Assembly (NCBI RefSeq): GCF_900095215.1
Contig: NZ_LT606949.1
Span: 647,562-711,561 of the forward strand
Direction: 5' to 3'
Length of the DNA stretch: 64,000 nucleotides
DNA from: Polynucleobacter necessarius
Lineage (GTDB): Bacteria > Pseudomonadota > Gammaproteobacteria > Burkholderiales > Burkholderiaceae
Within the stretch, counting starts at the first letter, position 1; every line of letters starts with the position of its first letter. The notes under the pieces were generated by a model. That model was not told the origin of the DNA, did not search any database, and saw nothing but the letters and a program-made list of their open reading frames with translations. Below are positions 9,858 through 19,351 of this stretch, piece after piece. Position numbers and translations under genes: made by a program.

Positions 9858-10633
9858 ATGCTGATCGTCCTTTCACCCGCTAAATCCCTGGATTACAAGA
9901 CCCCGGTTAATGTCAAGACGTCAACCTTGCCTGAGTTTGTCTCGGCATCGGCCAAACTCATCGCCGATCTCAAGAAGTTAGCCCCTCACGATGTCGCGAA
10001 ATTAATGGGATTATCGGATCAATTGGCCTCTCTGAATGTTGGCCGTTATCGGGATTGGTCTAACAAATTCACAGAAGAAAACCGTAAACCAGCCATTTAC
10101 ACTTTTGACGGTGATGTCTATGATGGATTTGATGTCAAAACCCTCAACGCCAAAGCGGTAGCGTTTGCTCAAGATCACCTCCGGATATTGTCTGGTCTTT
10201 ACGGGGTGCTCAAGCCATTGGATTTGATGCAGCCTTACCGTTTAGAGATGGGTACTTCACTTAAGAACGCCAGCGGTAAGGATTTGTATGCTTTTTGGGG
10301 CGGCAAGGTTACAAGCTCGCTTAAAAGATTTTGGAAAAGCAAAAGAAGCCAGTGCTACTTAATTTGGCTTCGGAAGAATATTGCAAAGTACTCCAGCCAA
10401 AAGAGTTGGATTGCCATGTCATCTCCCCAGTTTTTCAGGATGCCAAAGACGGTAAGTACAAGATTATTTCTTTTTATGCCAAGCGGGCTCGCGGCCTTAT
10501 GGCGCGCTACGTAGTTGAGAATCGCATTGCCGATCCGTCTGATTTAAAAGGTTTTAATTTAGACGGGTATAAATACTATTCCGCGGAATCTAAGGTGGAT
10601 CAGCCTGTATTTAGAAGGGCGGAAAGAAAATAA
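9858..10633 (+). pseudogene. yaaA: Peroxide stress protein YaaA, frameshifted
   Basis: YaaA (DUF328) lowers free iron and protects DNA during peroxide stress. Residues 1-160 are clear: MLIVLSPAKSLDYKTPV, LMGLSDQLASLNVGRY, PAIYTFDGDVYDGF, LSGLYGVLKPLDLMQPYRLE and KDLYAFWGGKVTSSLK. The protein then continues in another frame as ILEKQKKPVLLNLASEEYCK and FYAKRARGLMARYV to the stop at 10633. The break is in the A run at 10323-10326, where adding one A gives SLKKILEKQKK. So a single-base deletion in a short homopolymer. Its TAA overlaps the ATG of the next gene by one base. Confidence 0.88.
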
Positions 10634-11845
10634 TGGCCGTACATCGCACGAAAGCTTCGCAGCGTAATTCTCCCGAAGTGGAGAAGTGGGTGGCTGATGC
10701 TATTTCTTTAGCTGCCTCTGGCAGTCAGGTGGAGGATCGTTTTTGGGAAGAACGTTTAAATGTTCGCTTAATGCGTTTGCTTAAAAGTCACAATCAAAAC
10801 GTCATCGATGCCGCTTTTGATCAAACTTTTCGAATTAATACGGTGGCCTTCGAGGTTCTCGCGGATATCGCGAAGACATTGGCGGAGTCCTTGCGGGTGG
10901 AGCATGAGGGGCAGTAATGGGATGTGCTTTTGTTGGCAATGCCTATTGTTGCGCACACGCGATACCAAATTCCGTCGGGTCCATTGCCGGCTAAGATGAT
11001 TGAATGAACCGCCCAAGCTTTGCATAGAGCAATCGCATCAACAGACACCCGTTTGGCAATTGTTCCCTGGCTCTACAGTATTGATCAAATGCCACATTCG
11101 CATTGTCAAACTCGCCTCTTGACAGAGGCATTAGCTAATGCGGCTATTTCTGGCAAGGATGTGAACCTAAAGTTGCGCGATATGTCTGAAACCATCGCGG
11201 TCTTGGCTGATCCGCGGTTCATTATTGCCGCCTTAAGCGCGCCCGCTGGCTCACCGATATTCCGTTGGCAAGCCGAACCCCCCAACTCGTCAAGAGCGCG
11301 GCGTGAGTTTGATTGGTTGGCAAAATGCCATGCAAGAGCCGATTGCTTCTTTGTTACCAGGCTGTGAGTTTGAATTTCTTTTACCGGAGGCGTATTTCAC
11401 AAATTGTCGCTTGGCGGATAAGCATATGCGACCGTTAAGTATTCGCGCTGCCGTGAATTTCTTGGAGAGTACGCTGGGAATTCTACCTGCAGGCCTATCC
11501 TGTGTAGTAGGCGCATTTGGCGAAGAGCAGGACGATGAATATCGTATTGCTTTTAGCGCTAAGGGTTCCTCAGAGGTAATGTACGGCGTTATTTGGCCGC
11601 TCTATGATCGCGAGAGTGTAGCGAGTGATGCCTTAAATGACTTGTCGGATGATGAGAGTCCGATGAAGAAAATTTGCGATGCCTTGCATGATGCCGGGGT
11701 GGAGGATGTGTTCCGCCATGCAATGCTATTTGATCCAGAGCTTTGTGACGATTGCGGCGCACCTTTGTTCCCTGATCGATCGGGCGAAGCAGTCCATGCC
11801 GAGATGCCGGATGACACCCCATCTCAACAACCTTTATTGCATTAA
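10633..11845 (+). pseudogene. DUF2863 family protein, two stops and a frameshift
   Basis: Uncharacterised DUF2863 protein of Burkholderiales, about 400 residues when intact. The start MAVHRTKASQRNSPEVEKWV runs to TAA at 10915-10917. The same frame continues with WDVLLLAMPIVAHTRYQIPS to TGA at 11005-11007 and on through LHRAIASTDTRLAIVPWLYS. At the C run 11278-11283 one extra C shifts the frame; removing it gives QAEPPTRQERGVSLIGWQNA. The C-terminal part keeps four closely spaced features (LCDDCGAPLFP). The gene overlaps the yaaA stop by one base, suggesting a former operon. No function is known for the family. Confidence 0.8.
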
Positions 11846-11898
11846 AGAAGTAAATAAAGTTGGATAAACAGCGCCTTAAGAAGCAAAAACTAAGCAAT

Positions 11899-11926
11899 AA
11901 AAAAGCCGCGATTAAGCGGCTTTTTT
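11899..11926. terminator. Bidirectional rho-independent terminator
   Basis: An 11-bp stem AAAAAAGCCGC / GCGGCTTTTTT around a 6-base loop. It lies between the converging DUF2863 remnant (ending 11845) and the MliC-like gene (ending 11947). A- and T-runs on either side allow termination in both directions. Confidence 0.85.
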
Positions 11927-11946
11927 ATTTAATGCAATGTGAGAAA

Positions 11947-12321
11947 TTAATTCTGCACAAACGGTTCCGCACCAGCAAAAAAATGAGGCTGCTTGCCAGA
12001 CTTCATTTCTGCTGTTTGGCAGAAATCAGCAAGGCGAACACCAGCTTTAATATTGAACAACATCGCTTTGTTACCCAACACCACCAAGTCGAAACCAGAG
12101 TTGGTGTTTTTATAACGTATGCTACCCGGCAGAGAGGTTTCGCGATCTAAATTGTAGGTTTTAGAGTCCCAAGTTAAGTGAACTTTCTCGGTTGTTCCGG
12201 ATGTTTTGAACTGTTTGCGTTCGCTGCAAGTCCATGTAACCACTTCTTCATTGGCGTGGGCGGTTGCTGCGCCTAAAAGGCTTGCAAGCGCTACGTTAAT
12301 GGCGAGAAGATTTTTTTTCAT
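11947..12321 (-). CDS. Periplasmic MliC-like lysozyme-inhibitor domain protein
   Basis: A 124-residue exported protein. The signal peptide MKKNLLAINVALASLLGAATAHA is followed by a domain resembling the MliC (c-type lysozyme inhibitor) fold: WTCSER at its start, VHLTWDSKTYNL, the SLPGSIRY block where MliC proteins have S-x-S-G-x-RY, then LVVLGNKAMLF. There is no lipobox, so it would be soluble in the periplasm. Family assignment rests on this spacing of Trp-Cys, Gly-x-RY and Lys-x-Ala and is moderate. It is downstream of mdh on the same strand, 12 bases away. Intact. Confidence 0.6.
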   Translation of the reverse strand: MKKNLLAINVALASLLGAATAHANEEVVTWTCSERKQFKTSGTTEKVHLTWDSKTYNLDRETSLPGSIRYKNTNSGFDLVVLGNKAMLFNIKAGVRLADFCQTAEMKSGKQPHFFAGAEPFVQN

Positions 12322-12332
12322 GCACGTTTTCC

Positions 12333-13322
12333 TTATGAGAGCAAGTGCTTAACGCCAGCTTGTTCTTCAAGCAATTCATTCAATGTGTGTGTCATGCGCT
12401 CACGGGAGAACTCATCGATCTCTAAGTCTTCAATCATTTTGTATTCGCCGTTTTCGCACACTACTGGGAAGCCATAAATGACTTCAGCTGGAATGCCATA
12501 CTCACCCTTGGAAGGCATGCCCATGGTCACCCACTTGCCGTTAGTGCCAAGTACCCAATCGTGAATATGATCGATTGCCGCGTTTGCCGCGGAAGCTGCA
12601 GACGACAGGCCGCGGGCTTCAATGATGGCTGCACCACGCTTGCCAACGGTAGGAATGAAAACATCTTTGTTCCAGACTGGATCATTGATAGAGTCTTTTA
12701 CAGACTTTCCGTCGATAGTCGCAAAGCGATAGTCTGGATACATTGTTGGGCTATGGTTACCCCAAACAACCAATTGCTCGATATCGGCAACAGGCTTATT
12801 CAACTTGTTCGCCAGTTGTGAGAGCGCGCGGTTGTGATCCAAGCGCAACATCGCTGTGAAGTTCTTCTCAGGAATGTCTGGAGCGGATTTCATAGCGATG
12901 TAAGCGTTAGTGTTTGCTGGGTTGCCAACAACCAATACTTTGACTGTCTTTTTAGCGACAGCATTCAATGCTTTACCTTGTGCTGTGAAAATTTGCGCGT
13001 TAGCGGAGAGTAAATCTTTGCGCTCCATGCCAGGACCACGTGGACGTGCGCCAACCAAGAGGGCAACGTCGATGTCTTTGAATGCGGTCATCGGGTCAGA
13101 GTGCGCAGTCATGCCAGCCAAGAGGGGGAAAGCGCAGTCTTCTAGCTCCATCATCACGCCAGTCAACGCTTTTTGCGCTTTTTCATCAGGAATCTCAAGC
13201 AATTGCAAGATTACGGGCTGATCTTTTCCCAAAAGGTCGCCATTGGCGATGCGGAATAAAAGGGAATATCCGATTTGACCGGCTGCACCGGTTACGGCGA
13301 CACGCATTTGGGCTTTTGCCAT
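12333..13322 (-). CDS. mdh: Malate dehydrogenase
   Basis: NAD-dependent malate dehydrogenase of the TCA cycle, 329 residues, of the cytosolic-type group found in Burkholderiales. Visible features are the NAD site [20 protein letters not shown], the substrate-binding [16 protein letters not shown] loop, [23 protein letters not shown] and the catalytic-His segment [14 protein letters not shown]. It is transcribed away from the GntR gene and the sdh operon. Start ATG at 13322; no lesion. Its position beside sdh and gltA groups four TCA-cycle functions together. Confidence 0.96.
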   Translation of the reverse strand: MAKAQMRVAVTGAAGQIGYSLLFRIANGDLLGKDQPVILQLLEIPDEKAQKALTGVMMELEDCAFPLLAGMTAHSDPMTAFKDIDVALLVGARPRGPGMERKDLLSANAQIFTAQGKALNAVAKKTVKVLVVGNPANTNAYIAMKSAPDIPEKNFTAMLRLDHNRALSQLANKLNKPVADIEQLVVWGNHSPTMYPDYRFATIDGKSVKDSINDPVWNKDVFIPTVGKRGAAIIEARGLSSAASAANAAIDHIHDWVLGTNGKWVTMGMPSKGEYGIPAEVIYGFPVVCENGEYKMIEDLEIDEFSRERMTHTLNELLEEQAGVKHLLS

Positions 13323-13413
13323 TGCTTATAACTCCAGACGAAGGTTAGGGGGTTAATTAAGGAAAACATTATCCATGCAAGTGTAGGTACTTTAGCTTTA
13401 CACTGTCAATGAT

Positions 13414-13427
13414 GTCTTATATAAGAC
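13414..13427. promoter_or_regulatory. Perfect 14-bp palindrome upstream of the GntR gene
   Basis: GTCTTATATAAGAC is a perfect inverted repeat in the divergent mdh/gntR spacer, ending about 28 bases before the earliest start of the regulator. GntR/HutC regulators bind palindromes with outer GT and AC dinucleotides, so this is a candidate autoregulatory operator. That is inference. Confidence 0.45.
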
Positions 13428-13454
13428 TAGAGAATTGCCTAGAATTTTATTTAA

Positions 13455-14213
13455 TTGACGCGGTCTGGAGCTAATTTGTCTGATGTGACTTTGCCTGTTG
13501 CTTCATTTAGCCCTCTGTATGAACAGATTAAGGCGATGATTTTGACTAGTTTGCAAGCCTCGGAATGGCTTCCGGGGGAGGCTATTCCCAGTGAAATGGA
13601 GTTGGCAGCGCGCTTTGCGGTTAGTCAAGGTACTGTACGCAAAGCCATCGATGAGCTTGCCGCTCAAAATTTATTAGTGCGCCGCCAAGGAAAAGGTACT
13701 TTCGTAGCCACCCATCAGGAAGATGATTGGCAGTATCGTTTTTTACGCTTAGCCCCCGATTCTGGCGAGAAATTTCACTTGACCAACCAGTTTTTATCCT
13801 GCGAAAACACTAAAGCCAGTGCCAATGTTGCTAGTTTGCTCAAATTAAAGGCAGGCGATCCGATTGTTCAAATCGAGCGAATCCAGAGTTTTGCAGGCAA
13901 ACCCATTGTTTTTGAAGAGATTTTCTTACCCGGAGTCCGTTTTAATGGCCTGGATCTGGAGGCGCTGAACGCTTGGCATGGTCCGATGTACGCCTTTTAT
14001 GAGGGGCAATATGCCACCCACATGGTGCGAGCCGAAGAAAAAATCAAGGCCGAAGCCGCTGATGAGGTTTTGGCTAAACACCTCGAGTTGCTTGAGGGTG
14101 CGCCGCTCCTTTCTGTGGAGAGGGTGGCATTTACCTACGGGAATAAACCAGTAGAAATTCGTCATGCGAGGTACGACACTTCAGAGCAGTATTACGAGAA
14201 TAAATTGAACTAA
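13455..14213 (+). CDS. GntR/HutC-family transcriptional regulator
   Basis: A 252-residue regulator with an N-terminal winged helix (SPLYEQIKAMILTSLQASEW, then GEAIPSEMELAARFAVSQGTVRKAID, LAAQNLLVRRQGKGTFVA; residues about 19-85) and a C-terminal UTRA ligand domain (VQIERIQSFAGKPIVFEEIF, then ERVAFTYGNKPVEIRHARY). Such a gene stands before sdhCDAB in many Burkholderiales, suggesting control of succinate dehydrogenase or mdh. The effector is unknown. The earliest start is TTG at 13455; a second TTG at 13476 gives LSDVTLPVAS and may be the real start. Intact. Confidence 0.9.
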   Translation: MTRSGANLSDVTLPVASFSPLYEQIKAMILTSLQASEWLPGEAIPSEMELAARFAVSQGTVRKAIDELAAQNLLVRRQGKGTFVATHQEDDWQYRFLRLAPDSGEKFHLTNQFLSCENTKASANVASLLKLKAGDPIVQIERIQSFAGKPIVFEEIFLPGVRFNGLDLEALNAWHGPMYAFYEGQYATHMVRAEEKIKAEAADEVLAKHLELLEGAPLLSVERVAFTYGNKPVEIRHARYDTSEQYYENKLN

Positions 14214-14358
14214 GCAAACGAGATTTGCATCAGTAAAAACCAGTAATTGACCTCTTTATAAACGCCAAAAAATCCCCACCACCCCTAAGGTTTCCAATAG
14301 AATATGTTGCGATACAACAAAACCAAACTGCACCTCCACCTAAAGATAGAGATTACCC

Positions 14359-14778
14359 ATGGTTGATTCACAGCAAAACGTTAAAAAAGATAGACCGGTT
14401 TACCGAAACATTGGTCTTGCGCAATTGATTAAATACCGCCTTCCTTGGGCTGGCAAAGTATCGATTCTTCACCGCATTAGTGGAGCAGTTTTGTTTCTCT
14501 TGCTGCCATTTATTTTGTATCTCTTCGATCAGAGTCTTGCCTCTGAGTTGAGCTACCAAAAATTCCAGGCCTTTACCGGCAATGTCTTGGTAAAAATTAT
14601 TTGCCTTGGCTTGATTTGGTGTTTCTTGCACCACTTCTGCGCAGGCATCCGTTACCTCTTGCTCGATTTGGAAATCGGCGTAGAGAAGTCAGAAGCAAAT
14701 CGTTCAGCCATTTTGGTATTGTTCCTTGGCTTGGCTTTGACTGCTGTAGTGGGTCTCAAATTATTCGGCGTGTACTAA
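14359..14778 (+). CDS. sdhC: Succinate dehydrogenase cytochrome b556 subunit
   Basis: Membrane anchor of complex II, binding heme b and ubiquinone with SdhD. The 139-residue protein has RPVYRNIGLAQLIKYRLPWA, the quinone/heme signature LHRISGAVLFLLLPF and three hydrophobic segments, the second containing FLHHFCAGIRYLLLD with the conserved heme-ligand His. It is the first gene of sdhCDAB-sdhE. About 145 bases separate it from the regulator, leaving room for a promoter. Intact. Confidence 0.95.
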   Translation: MVDSQQNVKKDRPVYRNIGLAQLIKYRLPWAGKVSILHRISGAVLFLLLPFILYLFDQSLASELSYQKFQAFTGNVLVKIICLGLIWCFLHHFCAGIRYLLLDLEIGVEKSEANRSAILVLFLGLALTAVVGLKLFGVY

Positions 14779-14802
14779 GCGCGCATTATTTAAGGAAATT
14801 TC

Positions 14803-15168
14803 ATGCCTATTTATCAAATTGGACCAAAGCGCTTAGTTGTAGGCGCTCATTACGGCCTTAAAGAGTGGATCATCCAACGCGTCACTGCGATTGTGATGGT
14901 GGTATTTACGATTGTTTTGTTGGTTGATTATTGCATCACTGGCAGCGCTACCTATGAGGGTTGGTCTGGCTTGTTTGGCGGTCAGGTAATGAAGCTCTTA
15001 ACGTTATTGGTTTTCATCAGCTTGTTCTATCACGCTTGGATTGGCGTTCGTGACATCTGGATGGATTACATCAAGCCCGTCAGCATTCGTTTGACACTGC
15101 AAGTGTTGACTGTTTTGTATCCCGTAGCCTGTGCGGCCTATGCCGTTCAAATTTTGTGGCAAGTGTAA
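14803..15168 (+). CDS. sdhD: Succinate dehydrogenase membrane anchor subunit
   Basis: A 121-residue complex II anchor with three transmembrane helices. LKEWIIQRVTAIVMVVFTIV and FYHAWIGVRDIWMDYIKP are the conserved helix-1 and helix-2 segments lining the quinone site. It follows sdhC by 24 bases and precedes sdhA by 4. Length is normal. Intact. Confidence 0.94.
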   Translation: MPIYQIGPKRLVVGAHYGLKEWIIQRVTAIVMVVFTIVLLVDYCITGSATYEGWSGLFGGQVMKLLTLLVFISLFYHAWIGVRDIWMDYIKPVSIRLTLQVLTVLYPVACAAYAVQILWQV

Positions 15169-15172
15169 TTCG

Positions 15173-16951
15173 ATGACTGCAATTAAAAAATCATTGCCAC
15201 GCCGCCGTTTTGATGCGGTGATTGTTGGAGCGGGTGGTTCAGGTATGCGCGCATCATTGCAGTTGGCTGAAGCTGGCTTGAATGTTGCCGTTCTTACAAA
15301 AGTTTTCCCAACACGTTCACATACTGTTGCTGCGCAAGGTGGTATTGGTGCTTCATTGGGCAATATGAGTGAAGACAATTGGCACTATCACTTTTATGAC
15401 ACCATCAAAGGTTCTGACTGGTTGGGCGACCAAGATGTGATCGAATTTATGTGTCGCGAAGCTCCAAAAGCAGTTTATGAGTTAGAGCATTTTGGTATGC
15501 CGTTTGACCGTAATCCAGATGGCACGATTTACCAGCGTCCATTCGGCGGTCACACAGCAAACTATGGCGAGAAGCCAGTGCAACGTGCTTGTGCTGCGGC
15601 TGACCGTACTGGCCATGCGATGTTGCACACCTTATATCAGCGTAACGTACGCGCAAAAACCAATTTCTTTGTGGAGTGGTTGGCGCTTGATTTGATCCGT
15701 GATGATGCTGGTGATGTCGTTGGTGTTACCGCTCTCGAAATGGAAACTGGTCAGGTATACATTCTCGAAGCCAAAGTAGTGCTCTTGGCGACTGGTGGTG
15801 TCGGCCGTATTTGGGATGCATCCACAAATGCATTTATCAATACCGGCGACGGTATGGGCTTAGCTGCTCGCGCAGGCATTCCGTTGGAGGACATGGAGTT
15901 CTGGCAATTCCATCCAACTGGCGTAGCTGGTGCAGGCGTATTGTTGACAGAAGGTTGCCGCGGTGAAGGCGGCGTCTTGCGCAACAAAGATGGCGAGCGT
16001 TTCATGGAGCGTTATGCGCCAACATTGAAAGATTTAGCTCCGCGTGATTTCGTATCTCGCTCAATGGACCAAGAGATTAAAGAGGGGCGCGGTTGCGGCC
16101 CCAACGGTGACTATGTTGTGCTCGACTTGACGCATATTGGCGCCGATACGATCATGAAGCGTCTGCCTTCTGTGTATGAGATTGGCATTAACTTTGCTAA
16201 CGTTGACGTTACCAAAGAGCCAATTCCAGTAGTGCCAACCATTCACTATCAGATGGGTGGTATTCCTACCAACATCAATGGTCAGGTTGTTGTACCGGCG
16301 AACGGTATTCACAATGAAGTGATCAATGGCCTCTATGCGATTGGTGAGTGTTCATGTGTTTCTGTTCACGGCGCTAACCGCTTGGGAACTAATTCATTGC
16401 TCGACCTCTTGGTATTTGGTCGTGCTGCTGGTAACCACATCGTTGGCTTGGATCTTAAGAATCGCGAATTCAAACCGTTGCCTGCTAATACTGGTGAGCA
16501 AACGTTGGCGCGTATTGCTGCGTTGGATAACTCCACTGCGGGCGAATACGCTCAAGATGTTGCAAACGACATTCGCAAGTGCATGCAGAAGTACGCTGGT
16601 GTGTTCCGCAATCAAGAGTTGATGGACGAAGGTGTTCGTCAAATGGCTAAATTGACAGAGCGCGCTAAGCATTTATGGGTTAAAGACAAATCCGAGATTT
16701 TTAATACTGCGCGTATTGAGGCTTTGGAAGTGGCTAACTTGGTTGAGACCGCGAACGCAACAATGACTTCTGCGGCAGCTCGCAAAGAAAGTCGTGGCGC
16801 TCACTCACATGATGATTACCCACATCGTGATGATGACAACTGGATGAAACATACTCTTTGGTATAGCGAAGGCAATCGTTTGGACTACAAACCTGTCCAA
16901 TTGAAACCATTGACTGTTAATTCAGTTCCTCCAAAAGAACGTACTTTCTAA
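15173..16951 (+). CDS. sdhA: Succinate dehydrogenase flavoprotein subunit
   Basis: Catalytic subunit of complex II that oxidises succinate to fumarate with covalently bound FAD. The start at 15173 (MTAIKKSLPRRRFDAVIVG) is preferred to an upstream codon inside sdhD. Visible are the FAD-binding VIVGAGGSGMRASLQLAE, the FAD-attachment His block FPTRSHTVAAQGGI, the active-site HPTGVAGAGVLLTEG..RGEGG, and HGANRLGTNSLLDLLVFG. The C-terminal SRGAHSHDDYPHRDD motif is typical. Length 592 residues. Intact. Confidence 0.97.
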   Translation: MTAIKKSLPRRRFDAVIVGAGGSGMRASLQLAEAGLNVAVLTKVFPTRSHTVAAQGGIGASLGNMSEDNWHYHFYDTIKGSDWLGDQDVIEFMCREAPKAVYELEHFGMPFDRNPDGTIYQRPFGGHTANYGEKPVQRACAAADRTGHAMLHTLYQRNVRAKTNFFVEWLALDLIRDDAGDVVGVTALEMETGQVYILEAKVVLLATGGVGRIWDASTNAFINTGDGMGLAARAGIPLEDMEFWQFHPTGVAGAGVLLTEGCRGEGGVLRNKDGERFMERYAPTLKDLAPRDFVSRSMDQEIKEGRGCGPNGDYVVLDLTHIGADTIMKRLPSVYEIGINFANVDVTKEPIPVVPTIHYQMGGIPTNINGQVVVPANGIHNEVINGLYAIGECSCVSVHGANRLGTNSLLDLLVFGRAAGNHIVGLDLKNREFKPLPANTGEQTLARIAALDNSTAGEYAQDVANDIRKCMQKYAGVFRNQELMDEGVRQMAKLTERAKHLWVKDKSEIFNTARIEALEVANLVETANATMTSAAARKESRGAHSHDDYPHRDDDNWMKHTLWYSEGNRLDYKPVQLKPLTVNSVPPKERTF

Positions 16952-16967
16952 GTAAGAGAGATAGAAG

Positions 16968-17672
16968 ATGAGTGATATCCGTATATTCGAAATTTACCGC
17001 TACGATCCAGATGTCGATGCAGCTCCACGCATGGAACGCTATGAGTTAGAACTCACTGGTGAGCGTATGTTGTTGGATGCTTTGATTTCTTTGAAGAAGC
17101 AAGACGAGACCATTTCTTATCGTCGCTCATGCCGTGAGGGTGTGTGCGGTTCAGATGCGATGAACATCAACGGTAAAAATGGTTTGGCTTGTTTGACCAA
17201 TATGTTGACTTTGCCTAAGGTCATCACGTTGCGTCCATTGCCTGGTTTGCCAGTTGTGCGCGATTTGATCGTCGACATGACTTTGTTCTTCAAGCAATAT
17301 TTATCTATCAAGCCTTACGTGGTCAATGAGAATCCGCCTCCTGAAAAAGAGCGTCTCCAGAGTCCTGAAGAGCGTGAAGAGTTGAACGGTTTGTATGAGT
17401 GCATCTTGTGCGCATCATGCTCAACATCATGCCCATCATTCTGGTGGAATCCAGATAAGTTCGTTGGTCCCGCTGGCTTGTTACAGGCATATCGTTTTAT
17501 CGCTGATAGTCGCGATCAAGAAACTGCGCAGCGCTTGGATAACTTAGAGGATCCATACCGTTTGTTCCGCTGTCACACCATCATGAATTGCGTGGACGTA
17601 TGTCCTAAGCACTTGAACCCAACGAAGGCTATTGGCAAGATCAAGGAGTTGATGGTTCGTAGGGCGGTATGA
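16968..17672 (+). CDS. sdhB: Succinate dehydrogenase iron-sulfur subunit
   Basis: A 234-residue electron-transfer subunit of complex II. The [2Fe-2S] ligands are in YRRSCREGVCGSDAMNING with NGLACLT. The [4Fe-4S] and [3Fe-4S] ligands are in CILCASCSTSCPSFW and FRCHTIMNCVDVCPKHLNP. The stop overlaps the sdhE start (ATGA). Intact and full length. Confidence 0.97.
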   Translation: MSDIRIFEIYRYDPDVDAAPRMERYELELTGERMLLDALISLKKQDETISYRRSCREGVCGSDAMNINGKNGLACLTNMLTLPKVITLRPLPGLPVVRDLIVDMTLFFKQYLSIKPYVVNENPPPEKERLQSPEEREELNGLYECILCASCSTSCPSFWWNPDKFVGPAGLLQAYRFIADSRDQETAQRLDNLEDPYRLFRCHTIMNCVDVCPKHLNPTKAIGKIKELMVRRAV

Positions 17673-17938
17673 CCCTAGGAAACGCAGAGTTATATCGTTT
17701 AAAAAGTGATGCTCGTAGGGGCTTGCTGGAGAATGATTTAATTCTGCAACGTTTCTTTGAGCGCTATGGAGCTCAGTTAAGCGTAGAAGATGGAAAAGTT
17801 TTAAGCCAGTTATTAGCTTTAGATGACAACGACCTAATGGATCTACTCATTGGTCGCAAGGATTCGGTAGCCAGTCTGGAGAAAGAGATGCAAACGGACT
17901 CTTTCAAAATGGTTTTACAGAGACTGAGAGAGAAGTAA
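17669..17938 (+). CDS. sdhE: FAD assembly factor SdhE
   Basis: An 89-residue SdhE/Sdh5 protein that helps attach FAD covalently to SdhA. The conserved RRGLLENDLILQRFFERYG contains the R-G-x-x-E motif required for flavinylation. The remainder (LSQLLALDDNDLMDLLIGR) matches the family's helical C-terminus. It overlaps sdhB by 4 bases, consistent with coupled translation and with its role. Confidence 0.94.
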   Translation: MTLGNAELYRLKSDARRGLLENDLILQRFFERYGAQLSVEDGKVLSQLLALDDNDLMDLLIGRKDSVASLEKEMQTDSFKMVLQRLREK

Positions 17939-18020
17939 TGCAGTCTTTTGGTGCAGTCGCATTGTAAGCATGTGAACGAATAGTGTATTAATCATAATTT
18001 TGAATGACTAAGGATTAGAA

Positions 18021-19334
18021 ATGATTGAATCGGACATCAAGGCAAAACTCTCGTTTTCGGATGGCACACCAGATATTGATCTGCCAATTTACAAGGGGAC
18101 GGCAGGTCCTGACGTAATTGACATTCGCAAGCTCTATGGTCAGACTGGTAAGTTCACTTACGATTCAGGCTTCCTTTCTACTGCGTCATGCAATAGCAAA
18201 ATCACTTACATCGATGGTGACAAGGGTGAATTGCTCTATCGCGGCTATCCAATCGAAGATTTGGCGAACAACTGCGATTTCTTAGAAGTTTGCTACCTCT
18301 TGATCAATGGCGAATTGCCTAATGCGAAAGACAAGAAAGACTTTGACGAAATGGTCATGCACCACACCATGGTTCATGAGCAAATGCAATTCTTCTTGCG
18401 TGGTTTCCGCCGCGATGCCCATCCGATGGCCGTCTTAACCGGCTTGGTTGGAGGTATGGCCGCTTTCTATCACGACGAAATCAATTACAGCGATCCACAT
18501 GCTCGTGAAGTAGCGCAAATTCGTTTGATTGCGAAGATGCCAACTTTGGTTGCAATGGCTTATAAATATTCTGTAGGACAACCATTTATCTATCCAGATA
18601 ACTCTTTGTCATACACCGCCAACTTTATGCGCATGATGTTTGCAACGCCATGTGAAGAGTACAAAGTAAACCCAGTATTGGTGCGTGCTTTGGACCGCAT
18701 CTTCACATTGCATGCGGACCACGAGCAAAATGCTTCTACATCAACAGTGCGTTTGTGCGGCTCTTCTGGTACAAATCCTTTCGCTGCTATCTCTACTGGT
18801 ATCGCCTGTCTCTGGGGCCAAGCTCACGGTGGTGCAAACGAAGCTTGCTTGCAGATGTTAAATGAGATTCAAGCTCAAGGTGGCGTAGATAAGATTCATG
18901 AGTTCATTGCTCAAGTTAAAGACAAAAATTCAAGCGTTCGCTTGATGGGCTTCGGTCATCGTGTTTACAAGAACTTTGACCCACGCGCTAAATTGATGCG
19001 TGAAACTTGCTACGAAGTATTGAATGAGCTTGGCCTGCAAGATGATCCCTTGTTCAAGTTGGCAATGACGCTTGAGAAGATTGCCTTAGAAGACGACTAC
19101 TTCGTTAGCCGCAAGCTCTATCCAAACGTAGACCTCTACTCTGGTATCGTTCAGCGCGCGCTTGGCATTCCAACAGAAATGTTCACCTGTATTTTTGCTT
19201 TGGCAAGAACAGTAGGTTGGATTGCTCAGTGGGAAGAAATGATTACAGACCCTGAGTACAAGATTGGTCGTCCACGTCAGTTGTACGTTGGTGAAACAAT
19301 CCGCAAGGTTCCAAACATCTCCATTAGCAAATAA
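18021..19334 (+). CDS. gltA: Citrate synthase
   Basis: Type II citrate synthase that condenses acetyl-CoA and oxaloacetate. The 437-residue protein contains the catalytic histidine blocks [20 protein letters not shown] and [16 protein letters not shown], the [20 protein letters not shown] segment and the C-terminal [20 protein letters not shown]. It lies 82 bases after sdhE, so it may have its own promoter. Intact. Confidence 0.97.
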   Translation: MIESDIKAKLSFSDGTPDIDLPIYKGTAGPDVIDIRKLYGQTGKFTYDSGFLSTASCNSKITYIDGDKGELLYRGYPIEDLANNCDFLEVCYLLINGELPNAKDKKDFDEMVMHHTMVHEQMQFFLRGFRRDAHPMAVLTGLVGGMAAFYHDEINYSDPHAREVAQIRLIAKMPTLVAMAYKYSVGQPFIYPDNSLSYTANFMRMMFATPCEEYKVNPVLVRALDRIFTLHADHEQNASTSTVRLCGSSGTNPFAAISTGIACLWGQAHGGANEACLQMLNEIQAQGGVDKIHEFIAQVKDKNSSVRLMGFGHRVYKNFDPRAKLMRETCYEVLNELGLQDDPLFKLAMTLEKIALEDDYFVSRKLYPNVDLYSGIVQRALGIPTEMFTCIFALARTVGWIAQWEEMITDPEYKIGRPRQLYVGETIRKVPNISISK

Positions 19335-19351
19335 GGTAACCGAGGTCTCTC

